Origin: Saccoglossus kowalevskii
Taxonomy: Eukaryota > Hemichordata > Enteropneusta > Harrimaniidae
Assembly: GCF_000003605.2 (NCBI RefSeq)
Contig: NW_003118931.1
Span: forward strand, 50,413-114,412
Direction of reading: 5' to 3'
Length of the DNA: 64,000 bases
Below, piece by piece: positions 51,230-64,000 of this stretch. The translations under genes were made by a program, and so were the position numbers. The notes beneath the pieces are model-generated. The model saw only the letters and a program-made list of their open reading frames with translations. It did not search any database and had not been told where the DNA came from. The number at the start of each line of letters is the position of its first letter. Position 1 is the first letter of the stretch.

Positions 51230-51233
51230 TTAA

Positions 51234-54200
51234 CATACCAAAAATATGTATGAGATCTTAATCTAATCGTCGGTGATATAGGAACGTGAAGGATATTTTA
51301 TCACTACTACATTCGAGCTTCATCAAAATGTCGACAACATGGTATATTTTTAAATATATACTAATCACAATGTTTACCTATCACCTGTGTTAGCTGATTA
51401 GAAAGGCAAATCTGGCACGTCTAGCTTTGCATTTTCAAACATACATCTAGAGTGCAAAGGTAACAAGCTTAAAAATAAGATTCATTGATAGTTATAATCG
51501 TATGACAGGATATTATCTTGTGTGCAATGTTACAGGGTTGATGAACAACTATAGTCTCAATCAACCGTCTTGTATAAAGTGAGTCACCTGTTGAAAGCGT
51601 GTATTTACTCACAAATCAAAGTACAATTTCTTTCAGTAGGAAGCGGCTATATATACAGCGATTTTTGACTGATTTACGCAGTCCTTTGTCTCCTATCAAC
51701 ATACACACCCATTGTTTTATTGCCCCATTATACTAAGTAGTTTTTACTTTTTACTTTACTTTTACGGAGATAAACAGACCTTTGATGGTAGTACATACTT
51801 AGCCACACTTTACCACATACACATGCACAAATGTTGCAATATGAACAGAAAACCAGGGTCGTAATATTCCAGTAGTCGTTTAGGAGATTATTCCGACAAG
51901 CAGGCACCATTAACTAAAAAGCAATTGACCCAAGCCGGGACTGAAAATCATGCGGCAAATAATTTTTTGGCAAAAGTGTGGTACCTCAAAGTCGGTTTTC
52001 TTGATGATATTTCCAGATAATTTCCAGGGGTTTGTCTGAAAAAACGACCTCGTCTTCTATAAATCATCCATCAAATAATAATGAATTCAGTTTTAATTTG
52101 TTCTGATTAGATACTCATGAGCGTGAGATATCAAATATTATAATTACGACAAAATATTAACAAAAATTATACATTCAATTTGGTATCCACTTTATCGCCC
52201 ATAACATAACTTAGCTTTGTTTGTTTACAGGGATATCATAGGATATGTCTAATTTTGACACCTGGGGTATAGTTCTTCACCATTTTTATTTTATTTGCTC
52301 AGGAGCCTTCATCAGACCAATCTGGTTTACAACATAAATTCTAAGACATTTATTCAGTTATGAATAATGTTTTTTTCCAAAGTTTGAAAACTCATTCTTC
52401 TAATCCACTTAATTCAATATAGGAATAAAAACGAGTTGGTAGCCATTGTGCATACATGAGAGTTATAGCACGTATAATTGGTCGATATTCAGCATAATAG
52501 AACATTATGTGACTCTCCAAAAAATTCCCATTAGAATATAATTAAACAAAATACTCATACATGCAATGCATTGTGGGTAAGAATTTACCATTGTCTACAA
52601 TGGGAATTCAAACTCCTATCACAGTTAAATGTAGGAGGATTCATATTAATGACATTTGACTTTTTATACAATGTCACCAAAGAATAAATTGAGAAAGAAA
52701 TCATGTCCCAGTAGAAACCAATGAAAATCAACACTTTTTATGGCATGTACTCTCGTTTCTCCGAAAATTGTCCAGTGTCCGCATTTTTTTTCTTGCATCC
52801 CCATGTCAGTGACCCTATAATTATGAAGAAGATGAGACAAAATGTTCTAATCCTTCTGATCCTTCTTGTGTCAATACAAAACATCATTAGTACATGTATT
52901 AACTTAATACATGGTCTATTCGGTGAGAGAAGTATGGCATACAGCCAACAAGTGATATAAGGTTGTTTTTGAAATGAGTGAGCACATCCTGCTTACATAT
53001 GGCAGCTGCCATATATCACTGTGTGACCTAATCAAATAGTAATCCTTCCTGGCACGTCATGGCCTACAACAGACAATTGTCATTTAGTTATTTTGAGACT
53101 ATTCGAGTAAGAGCTGTTTGGCCTCAAGCTCATGACACCTGTCAATCAAGCCTCTTAATATTGTCTAACGTCATCCTCTCGAGAAAACAAGGCGTGGTGT
53201 AAAATATGGATTTGGAGAACATTGACCTCCCGATGGACAAATGGCCAGACTTATGCATATAGAATATAGTGATACGTGCCAACACAAGAGTATGTATAAA
53301 TGTGAGACTACCAACCTAATCAATATTGTCATCGATGCGAGACATTAGATAAGTATCAGATAAAAAATAATATCGATTATCAGTGCAGAATCTGTAAGTT
53401 GGGCTTTTTATCTTTGAAACGATCACTATTGATGACGTCCGTGGATAATTTTAGTCATCAATAAAAGGATTATATTACATTTTATGAATTTTGTCCTTTG
53501 CCAGCTAAACAAATATGGGATGGTGTCACGTAATCTGTGATTGAGACATGGTTGAAATATGAGTTTGTATTTTTAATAACAGTTTCGACTGGGAATGTTC
53601 TTGTTTTCTACAGTTAAAATGAAATGGCTAATATTGACTCACATTATAAAGGAAAACAATATTATCACAGGAAATTATTTGTTTAGTATGTTCAGCTTGG
53701 ACATTATATTCACAACATCGATCATAACAATTTATAAAACCCGTACTTTGAAATTCATTTTTGATGATGGGGAATGAATATGTATCTTTATAATAATTAC
53801 AAGTTTTAAATTTGTAATGGTGTTGGGTATCCAGTAGTAGGTGATTAGTATGCTGTAGTAATTTAACATTGGTAAACCATATATATGCACGCACAAATCA
53901 TATCTTACACACTGTCAGAGTGAAGGTATAGGTGTTTCTGGCATTGGTTTTACTCATACAAATAAGTGTATTACCTAGTCGTTTATGTCTTTGTCCAGTT
54001 TTTAATTTATTATGCTCTCTGTGACACAACTGCAAAGTTAATATAAATGCACTGCAAGGTTTGTGTATCCGATGTTTTGGGAATATCATTTATTTAGTAG
54101 TTCATAAACAAAGTACAGCTACAAGCATAATACATTGGAAATATATTATAATACATGGTCAGATCAGTGACAGTAGAACCCAAAGGTGTTCAACCCAAAG

Positions 54201-57200
54201 GTGATGTCAGGTGAGAAACGTACGCACACAAAGATCCACGAGTGGTTCCCGCCATATTATTATTCTGAATCATAATCAAGTATTTTTTCTCTCGAAAATA
54301 TGAGGTCTCTTTTAGACATTCATGCCAAATAAAAGGACCTGTGTAATAGTGTAATCATGCTTAACCTTAGATTCAATACGTCAGACGAATGTTTTGAATG
54401 TTCGCTAATTAACGCTTGGCTTAATAGTAAATGGTGAAAAAACTTCTGAATACGTAATACAGGCCCTGGTATAAACAATAAGCTGAACAATGTGAATATA
54501 AGTTTTATGTATTTGTGTGTCAATTGGTGATGGTAAATTTGAAATCTTAACATCTGTTTTCATACAGTCTGATAAAAAGCCATCCAACGCACATATTTTA
54601 CTATGTAGCAGAAGTTTTTATAATTTTAAGTTATATATCATTCGAATATATTCACTAAATGTAATATTATTGCTAGACAGACCGTCCTCAACATATCTGA
54701 ATGTGAAAATAAAGAAATAGTCATTTTTGTACCAATTTCAATTAAATTCTGTAGAAATGAAACCTAATATGAATAAAAAACATCATAGAGCAAAAGAGCA
54801 TAATGTTTTTCCCATTGCCAGTTGAACCCCGATAATTAAAAATATATTATAACTCGACAAATATGTTGTCAATCAAATGTTCTAGTTTACTAATAATGTT
54901 ATATTTACTACAGAAACCGTAACCAACTACTATATATTTGTCACAAAATAATTATGCATGTTGAGTATTAATCAAATGGCCTAACTGTCTGGCCTCAGCA
55001 CTCTATATGAATATCAACAATGGTATTCACTTCCCTATATGTTTTGAGTAGCAGAAATATATAGAGAAATATATGTGATGAAGTCCCAGTGGCTCTGACA
55101 CATATCACAAACAATGAATTCATTTTACTGAATGAAACAAATTATAATCATAACATACTTACAATATAACATGTTGTGTTGAGTGAAAATGAAAGTACAT
55201 TAAATTTGTCTGGCAGAATTACAATCGATCGCAAGCTTTACGTGATCTAATATCTGTTCTCATAGTTGACATGGTATGGTGCTTTCACACACAAAGGATC
55301 CCTTGATTGATGGAAACGTCTACAATGTAGATGACTTTCTGAGTCGTTCCCACTAAAAGTAACACATTTGATATATTGTATCAGGATCAGTTTAAACTGA
55401 TTTTTGATATCATATTGATTATCATATATTTCCTAAAATCATATTTTAGTACCTACACTTAAAAAATGAATAATTGTTTATTTAAACTTATAACGACAGC
55501 ATCCTGGCTTAGTATTTTAAAAGGTAACGTTTCAAAAACATCGTGTGCAAGGAAATCATTTTTTATATGAGCCGGTCTGACGAAAAAATGCAGTAATTGG
55601 GTGCACACAGTAGGCAGCGCATACAATATGAAAATGGGATTTATGCATTTCTAATCTTTCCACTACATTATACAGTTGGTTGTTGCTGTTGCCATCGTCG
55701 AAAGGCAAATACAATTTTTTTTCAGGGTTGATCATTCTTGTCAGTCACAATCTTGAGTAGGAACCTCATGGGAATACGCGATTGAAACATTAAATATCTG
55801 TGATGGCGTAACATAGTTTATTGTTCAATCATTAATTGGTTCACAACACCTGTAGATTCAGTATGCCATTATGGGCTACATCTATTGGACACGTGTAGTA
55901 TTAACTACACATTGGGCTATAACAAATCTGAGAGTCGGCTGTTTCAGTTTATACTGTGATAATAATTAAATATATAAATAAACAAATCTCTTATTATAAA
56001 TCCGTTATAATGAATAAATGCGTAAATAAATCTTTTATGTGCAATACGCAATTCGTTAATTTAAATCAAGACACTTCGTGACAATACTCAAAGTGACAAA
56101 TCAAGTGTGATTTGGGGGTAATTATCTTTGTTGGATTGTCTATAATCGTATATATTGGTTATTTGGTTGGCTGAAAAACGACAAATATTATTCTGGGAGT
56201 TTCAAAAAGTTACACATTGTGAATGCAACTCTGACGAAATAACTTGGACACTAAATAACATTTCCCCGTTATATTAACACAAACTCCATAATTTCAAGTT
56301 GAAAGCTATCACATTAGTTGCCACTCATTTTATTACGAGTGCTAATTCGTAACTTCCCTTTATTCAAGTGGAGATTTAATGTAGGAAATAAAATGCTTTT
56401 ACTGAATTTCCTCGTCATCGTCAAATAAATGTAATATTCTCACAAGAACAATGAAGACGCACAATAAGGTCTGCAGAAACAATTGTATTAAAAACAACAC
56501 ATTTACCCAAAATCCATTGTATTTTCCATGTACTTGCATTGCAATAACACCATACCTCAGTTGGTTGTAGTTATATATGTCCCCTCTATTACGAGTAAGA
56601 AATATAGTTATTTTTGGAACCATCACTATATTTTCTATAATTTCGGAGATGCGTTAGTAACATTACTAAATTACTAATATTATAGGCATTTCAATTTCTG
56701 GCCTTTATGCAATCCGTGAAATATCGCCACCAGGCATTGGTGTGCGCGGGAAGGTTGGAAGAAATAGAAAATGCTTTTCACATAGTATGTGTCTGTATAT
56801 CACACACACGTCTGTGATACTCAGCCATGACGTCACAAGTTTAATCTGTTTGCTTGGAACAATAATTTGCATTAGTATTGAAATTATTACACTGCTTTAT
56901 TCCATTGAACTTCCATGGTACATTGGATAAACATTGTAAACATATGTACAATTAACTGTTTGCTCACACGAAATTCAAAGACGCTGTATGACGAATATGG
57001 CCTTTCAATTCATCACACTGTCTAACATCGCTATCGATGTTTGCACCAGTGGGTGCAATTGGGTATTTCTGCTCGTTTAAGTCGACAACGTGTATGCCAA
57101 TGTCTCTATTCAACTAGGTCACGTTTCCGTTTAACCGACCTTGAATGAGGACGACGCATGACAATTATTGTATGTTGTTTTTACTGATTACAAATAATCG

Positions 57201-58639
57201 CACGTCGTGCGGTAAGTCAAGGATCCATGACAGACTTATGGTGATGTCTTAAATCCCGACTATATTCAAATAACGACGGTTTATTTTTTCTATCCGAACG
57301 GCGGCTTGTGTTTGTATTACGTCATCGAATTGTGTGTGAATGGATGGGCGTTAATACTCTCAATCTTATCATCGGCTGTGAGAAGAAAATAAAATCAAAT
57401 TTTGCCAAAAGCAGCAGAGCATACAATAAGGTATATATGGATGTTTTGTATAATTATCAGTCAATTCACAGAAATCGTCATAATTCCATCATAAACCGAG
57501 AATCCGCACCATGAAGCATACTGCGAAACATGATTGCCAATTACCATGTAGAATGACCGCATACTACACAACAGGCGGAATTGAAAGTGCGACAAATTGT
57601 TCTTAGTAAAACGTGCTTTCTCTTTAAAAATATATAAATAAAACATGTTACCGGCGTAGGAACAACAACACATACAAAAGAGTTTCCATGTGTGACATTA
57701 AATAATGGCAAATCAGCGCTACTTTTAAATGACATTAACAAACCGACCCTCGTAAAACCATAAATAACTTTGTCACAGTCGACTGGAGTGGAAAATGAAA
57801 TGTTCAGTCTAGGCGTGAATGAATCGTCCTACTTTTCACTTTGTGAGTGTCCTCGCATCATGCTTCTCATCTTCTTTTGCGACCACTTCAAAGGGAAAAA
57901 AAGAAACACTGTCGAAGCTCGTAATGGACGTCATTATAAACTATTAAATTGGTTATTTCAGGATTAGAGGAAAACTTGAAAAATCAAGCAATTTTAACTC
58001 ATGTCAAACTTGCAGACAATCTTTTTAGAAAACGTCGGCAATCAGGGTGCACTGAACCGTGGATGCTACAATTATGGCTTGAAAGCAGCATTTATACGTG
58101 TGTGCATGTACGAAAAAAAAGTATTTATTGCTCCATCAGTTAATTGAAATATTCAAAATATATTGGGATTATTTTTATGAGTGTATGTTGCTGAGCAACT
58201 GTATTAAAACGAAGTATATTTGAGAAAATGAAAGAAAAACAGGTGAAATGATAATATCTGGTTTCTCGCGTGTGTCACTTCATTTATTTAAATGGCACAG
58301 TTTTATGGGTGGGAGCTCTGTAATTAATTCCTATCAAAAGTGTGCATTGCCGGCGACAATGTAAACAGTATTAAAACGCGATCAGCGGGATGATGGGCGT
58401 GATGTCAGCCCTAAATCTCTTAGGCATGAGTTGTGTAAAGTATACTCCTCGGTGGGCTACAAGCAAAATCAGCTTTTAGGATTAATGCTTAAGTTAAACG
58501 TAAATTTAAATTTTTTGGAGTGCGTGTGGATTCTGATTCTATTTCTAGATACAATATAATACTTGTCATAAGAACCGCCCGTTGCGATCGCTTTTATTTA
58601 CAACATCGCGAACAGAGCCTCGCGGACTCCCTACCTTAA
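51234..58639. other. gene-free AT-rich stretch
   Basis: No gene or named transposon was seen in this long section. An 18-bp perfect palindrome is at 52997-53014 and a TGACGTCA at 56827-56834. Frames up to 88 codons on opposite strands overlap (for example 53595-53777 and 53628-53894; 57461-57741 in two minus frames), as expected by chance. Confidence 0.5.
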
Positions 58640-58647
58640 CCGATTAT

Positions 58648-58805
58648 CAGTGGCGGGTCCAGTGAGGGGGCAGGGGCCATGGCCCCTCCCAAACGCATGA
58701 CTATTCATATAATCTGGATTACGCATAGCTTCTCTGTGATTTACGCTCCGTATATCTTAAGCGAAGCTTGGACCTCCTCAATACATTTTGCTGGATCCGC
58801 CACTG
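58648..58805 (+). mobile_element. hAT-type MITE, 158 bp
   Basis: The terminal inverted repeat is CAGTGGCGGGTCCAG at the left and, read inward from the right, CAGTGGCGGATCCAG: 14 of 15 match. It is flanked by a perfect 8-bp target-site duplication CCGATTAT (58640-58647 and 58806-58813). Eight-base duplications with CAGNG termini are the mark of the hAT superfamily. The interior is non-coding and starts G-rich, with the 14-bp palindrome GGGGCCATGGCCCC near 58673-58686. Intact duplications and near-perfect termini imply a recent insertion relative to the other repeats here. A hAT transposase elsewhere in the genome must have moved it. Confidence 0.93.
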
Positions 58806-58813
58806 CCGATTAT

Positions 58814-61800
58814 ACCACATATCCTTCACTTATCGTATAAATATATTACCCCTACCATATCATGTGACATCTAGGACATAAATGCCTAGCTGTGATTGAC
58901 ACAACGAACATGTTTATTCCCTTGCCGATCACTAGGTTATACGTGTTTAGACAATCCCGCGTTATCGTCGTATTAAAATCCCCACTTAATCCACTTATAT
59001 GAAAGCAATTTCATTTTTTACACATTTTCATGATTACTGGAATTTTCTAAGTAATTATCTATACATTACATAGTAAATATTGGATTTCATTATCACACGA
59101 ACGTGCTATTTGGAAAATGAATGTATTCTACGACGATGATATCGACGGCTACGCGATAAAAAAACAAACAACATTTACCACACACGCGCTAGCATGATTT
59201 ACGTACAAATCAAATTCTCTACGCTTCCAATCCGCTCAATTGTCGCCGTTGCATCGCTCACCGTATCATCATCGGCTTTTATAATTACAAGTGTCACGCT
59301 ATCCCGGAGAGCGAAGCGGTGTTTACAGCGTTGCAACGTGTCACATGATTCTGTGGTCATAAAACCAGTTCTCCTCGGGGTGGTACGGAGCATTGCTTCT
59401 TTTGGTCGGTGAATGAACCGACAAGGCTGTGTGATTACTGACTAAGATTGTTTCAAGCCTAATTCTTGAAGCCGTGTTATGGTTGTTTGGTTGTTCACAT
59501 GTATAAACTACAGCGGTGAGTACTAGCTTAGATTCAATCGCTAACTCTTTCAGAATTGTCTACTACTAACGAGTTTGTCGGAGTTGGATGTGTGCATGAG
59601 AGAAGGACAGGGGGCGTCTTGTGGCACTGCTGTTTATTTAAAGAGATTTCAGGTTATTCTCATGCTGTGTTAGAAAAGCAAGACATAGCAAACGATCGCC
59701 AGGCCATGAAACACGTGAGATATTCAATATGGAAGTCAGTAAATTTGTAACAACTGTTTACTGAACTTTGGCAGAGGTCATCGAACCATAAAATATTTGA
59801 TACGAATCCATATTGTAGCTCGCTTTTTATATCCCGGCGCGTATTACATTACTTGTGTAGTTGTATATAGTGTAAAACATGAGTAGACTGTTACCATGGA
59901 AATCTTTTCCAAGTCTCTTTGCTTTTAACTCGATATCCCAGTACCATTCAGTATAAAAACACTTTCCAGATCGGTGATTTTTAAGTTTTCACACCACAAT
60001 AGTTTTTCAGGATGTCTTGTCATCAAGACTCTTGCCATAACGATTGCGTGCATAATAACACGAAGGGCCTCCATTTTGTGTTTCGAAAATGGCGTTGATA
60101 ATGTCGATGATATGCGAATGACTTCCTGATACGTTTGTCTGGGTACTTCCGCTTACGTATTAAACTATTACTAAGCGATGACTTGCGTGAGAATGAGCCA
60201 GAAAGTAGAAACCATGCAATTGAAATCGTTTCCGTCTCTATAATCGCATTTCGTAAAAACACAAACGAAAGTTCATACAAAGAAATTCAGATCATCGGAC
60301 TCTATAATCTAATTCGGGGATTACGTAACATATGAGGTGTGCTATTTTAGGTGTGGTTAGACGTACAGTACGTGTCATTCTCCACGGCCTCGCTACAAAT
60401 CACAGTTACATCCGCATACTATTAGTCTTTGTTTTCAGTCCGCGCAAATATAGTTGCCTTTCCTATTTGTTATACTGCCCTCAATAGTATGTATACACGG
60501 GGCGTCGAGGCAGGTACCCGAGGCTACAGTAACGCAGCGGTAATATTTGATCAGAGTCTAGCATACTGTAGTTATAGAACTCTATACCAGAAAATATAAC
60601 TCATAGTTCAAACACTTGGCCTAAATCTTCGTTTACTGTCTACCATGGTGTCTTCTGGCATTACGTATTCTTAACGCATACATACTAGTCGTGGCTTACG
60701 TGTGGTTTGGGCAGTCTCCGATATAAAACAACTGTCTTTTTGTAGACGTTTTAACATATTTCCACATGTGTTCAATTCCAGTTCGTCGTTATCTTTGACA
60801 CTTGCCACATAAATCCCGATGATTTATCTAAATGTGGTGACAAAGCGAACAGCTCCGTAATCTCGCACTGAGCTTTGTGTGGAGTCTGCTCCAGCTCGCA
60901 TAACTTCCTTTTTTCTTCTGTCACATCCGAAAGGAAGATTTATAGTTGGTTTAACAATCGTAAAATCACTTTTAGAATTCAAAAAAAAAAAGCCTCTATT
61001 TGTTAAGTTAATCGTAAAGTGGTCGATGAAACGATCATGATAAAATTGACCGCACTGTCTTTTAAGTTTAGTTGGCAGAGCTGAGACGTCTGTTGTATCG
61101 TCTCTTTATTCGGTTAGAGGTCGCCATCTGTTTATAATGTCAGAAACAAAGAATGTTGTTAGATACAGTTATTGAGTAAGGCGCGATACACCTGTTTGTC
61201 AACTTACTCTCACATAAACTAAAAATAAACCGGTCACCATTATAACAAATACTGTTATTTTTAAAATAAATGCAATTCGCTTGTTATCGTATAAATGATC
61301 AACAGTTTAGACCAAGCCAACCTTATTTGTCAGGAATACATGACAGAATTATTCTTAATATTCTTCTGTGCCCTCGCACCCTCCATAAATCATTTTTCGG
61401 AAGATCTTACCTCCTCACTTTCAAAGTACCGAAACACTCATACAATTTCCCCACCCGGTGAGGGAAATGTATATGCATGCTTAAAAAGACATTTTAGAGA
61501 TTTAAGCCTCATCTAGGTTCGCATGCTCAGCTTGAAATTCGTTCAGAAGAGTTATTTTATTGTCGTTCTGTAGTGAAAGCGAACTCTGAACTTTTGCCTT
61601 TCATTATTCAGTTATAATTGCCCGCATTCTTGACCAATACTGTTCCAGAGCGAACTGGAATAGCTTAAAATGGAACGTGTGTTGATATAAATTAGAATTA
61701 GTTGGTGTCTGATGCATAATTCCTGAACTGCGTTTTTCTCGAAAGTCTCCTTGAAGTGTAACCTAAGAGGGCCTCAGTTGTGTAACATTAAACCCACAGA

Positions 61801-62856
61801 TGTAACTACTTTTTTGACTGTGATATTTATATACCGTGGTCAGAATATATGTATATTTTTATCTGGTGGTTTTTTTATTTTGTGTTCTAGATTATGATTC
61901 AACGATGTTCATAATGGTCGAATGAACTTAGTAATTTTGTTTTTAATGATAATAAAAAATAGAAGTTTCCCAGACAAATGCCACCCGCGCAATCAGATAG
62001 ATAGCTTGAATTTAGCAAAATTTGTCCCTCGTGTGAATCTGTGTTTATTAGGAAAAATATGGAAAAATACTTATAGAAAAATATCTTCATACTGTGGATT
62101 GGCTGCCATCTACTAATATTAGATCCTGAAACATTTAATTAAAATATAAATCACATGAGTGTCGCAACATGGGGAGCGTTGCCATACAAGTCAACACAAT
62201 GCCGATAGGTCCATGAAATGTAGATCACTGTACCCAGTACCAGCTGCAGGTTTCCGGACTGAGTAAGCATGTCTTTTTGACAAGTCACACTCATCGTGAT
62301 TTGTCTTATAATGTAATAAAAGTGACAAGTTAATATAAGTACTAATGTGTAGAGTCGTAATTAGGAATGATGTCTCGCATAAATTACTTAACAGACAATT
62401 CATATTTAGTTATCTGTTCATCTTGAGTATCTTAACCAGTCTATTTTTGGAATAACCTTACTTACCTAGGTGTGCAGCTAGTGAGCTTTGATCTACATGT
62501 TATGCAGTATTCTAAAGGTTGAGACATGTATACAGTATAATCATATACTGAGCGGATGTTACTTGAAAGGTACGGGAAATTACTAATTTTAAAAATTGAA
62601 TTCACCCTCATTATCATACAGCTACAGCTTAATATGTAAACTATTAGATTCAATTTGGAATACATTTTAAGGGAAATCAATGTAAGCGACATGTACTTAA
62701 TATATATACTGTAATTGTTGTCTTTTATTTGAGACTAAACAGAGGAAAATGAAACTGAATTACTAACGGAGTATGAAGGAGTTTGAAGTATTACATGCGG
62801 CTTTACCTAGAATTCTTTTTAATATTTTTCAAACACCATGCTATTGAGGGTCATTT
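58814..62856. other. gene-free stretch with mildly CpG-rich part
   Basis: Positions 58550-59430 around and after the hAT MITE are richer in CpG than average. A 72-codon ATG-initiated plus-strand frame at 59194-59412 has a hydrophobic central segment (residues about 14-36) but no family I recognise, so I leave it uncalled. Overlapping frames at 60023-60335 and 61270-61516 are likewise unassigned. A minus-strand donor-like CCTAG|GTAAGTAAG is near 62467. Confidence 0.45.
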
Positions 62857-62869
62857 GGGGGGGGGGGGG
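62857..62869 (+). repeat. 13-base G run
   Basis: A homopolymer of 13 G in an AT-rich region is rare by composition. It is prone to slippage and to sequencing error, so its length should be treated as uncertain. Confidence 0.9.
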
Positions 62870-63570
62870 TATGGTGCAGAGGCCGCGTCTGGATCTGTGA
62901 TGAAATCTGGGTTATTGACACAGTGATGAATTGCCAGGACTATACTGACTGACAATGGGATTACAGAAACTATGAGTCATAATCGGATAGGTAGAACAAC
63001 TAGAAAACGATTTTTGACTAGAAAGATTGGGGTGATTTAATGGGTTCAGTTTCTATAGGCCTTTAATTTGGGGGTTAGAATCGCCATTGAGGGTTCTCGT
63101 GTTAGTGTAGGTACGGTAGCAGCATTTGAGAAAATTTGCCAGGCTAGACTACTTATTTTGGGCATAACAATATGAGAAACGCGTATGGGAGTGGTTACAT
63201 CACCAGATAATAATAACATTGAAAGGGGCCATTGCCCGGACAACAATTACCTAACATTGTCAACTATATATCATGCGTTGAGACAGACGATATGGAGGCC
63301 GTTTTATTCAAGGCTACTAGTTGCCTGAAAGCTGACATGGTGGATTTTCTGGCGACGTTGTCTGACCTATATCTTGGCGATGTCATTAAATCATACAAAC
63401 AAGGCAACTGCATAAATTGTCTTGTGTATTTTTCCCTCAATTGTTTTGAAAAAGCCCATAATATTAACGATGTTCGGCCAGCCAATATGCAATGTTTCAA
63501 ACTTATGACGCAATACCATATAAGTGTATTCAGACAAACAGTTCAACGGCGCATAACCAGTTGAAATATG
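62870..63570. other. unclassified segment with open frames on both strands
   Basis: Directly after the G run the composition becomes more balanced for about 700 bases. A 110-codon plus-strand frame (63232-63564, TTG start, first ATG 60 bases in) is alpha-helical in character and has five cysteines. On the opposite strand lie a 78-codon frame (63264-63500) and a 66-codon frame (63046-63246). I recognise no domain in any. It may be a decayed coding fragment or a dispersed repeat, or chance; a gene is not supported. Confidence 0.3.
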
Positions 63571-64000
63571 TTTAATTAAGAATTAATTAATCATTATTTC
63601 ATTTACCTCTATATTGATGAATACAGTAATGTTAGAGTTATTCTATAATTATTTAAACAAATACCGTGAGAACATGAGCATACATTTGTGACGTGCCGAA
63701 GTAATTTGATGCTAAATTATATAGGAACATACATGTCTACGTTTGGTTAATATTAAGCATTCGTAAACACAAAATACAAATATAACCATACATTATACTG
63801 TGCTATGGCCGTGTCAATTATCTCCTAAAATAAGATATAATTAAATGAAATAGTTACGTAATAAAAAAACAGGCACTTTAATTTTTAATTGGCAATTCTA
63901 ATGAATGTTGTTTTAAACCGGTTATCATCTCCCGGATGTTAACGCCAATTCACATTGACGTCAGAGTTAATTAATGATTATACATGCATTACACCATGCT
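63571..64000. other. AT-rich end of window
   Basis: Nothing was recognised. A TGACGTCA octamer is at 63956-63963. Confidence 0.6.

Overview
The window looks like a gene-poor stretch of a nuclear genome from an AT-rich invertebrate animal (roughly one-third G+C by eye). Marine lophotrochozoans such as molluscs would fit, but nothing here fixes the phylum. The reasons are decayed APE-type LINEs of several lineages (an L2-type, a CR1/jockey-like type and an IDWVMKK-type), hAT and TTAA-duplicating MITEs, large minisatellites, and no bacterial-type gene packing. I find no host gene I can support. Apart from the minisatellite frames, the open frames are 60-125 codons. They overlap freely on both strands and often start at non-ATG codons, as expected by chance in AT-rich DNA. 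The window could be intergenic DNA or the inside of very long introns.

Layout: 1-4084 is featureless AT-rich DNA. A 248-bp MITE with TTAA at both ends follows (4089-4336), and a reverse-oriented relative lies at 50983-51229. A diverged direct duplication sits at 8310-8690. Positions 18935-19735 hold a degenerate ~138-bp tandem repeat with a hairpin tail, 20174-21091 a truncated LINE whose catalytic FADD box is missing, and 21745-22170 a degenerate ~100-bp tandem. Positions 24857-26499 hold an 82-bp hairpin-forming repeat in inverted pair, with a 42-bp triple tandem at its left copy. Next come a perfect 79-bp duplication (29478-29639) and a possible tRNA-derived SINE head (30361-30460). A 26-copy 27-bp minisatellite lies at 33996-34697, a minus-strand LINE at 36248-37330 and an L2-type LINE tail at 42212-42620. 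A 30-bp satellite with a 991-base assembly gap fills 46648-48945. A 158-bp hAT MITE with a perfect 8-bp target duplication is at 58648-58805. An unclassified segment after a 13-G run begins at 62857.

There is no operon or pathway. The elements are independent insertions and local tandem expansions. The best supported calls are the two MITE families (termini plus target-site duplications), the three LINE remnants (family motifs readable in translation) and the tandem arrays. No obviously new gene system was found. The most useful novelties are the TTAA MITE family, the hairpin inverted-repeat pair with its 42-bp tandem, and the higher-order structure of the 30-bp array.
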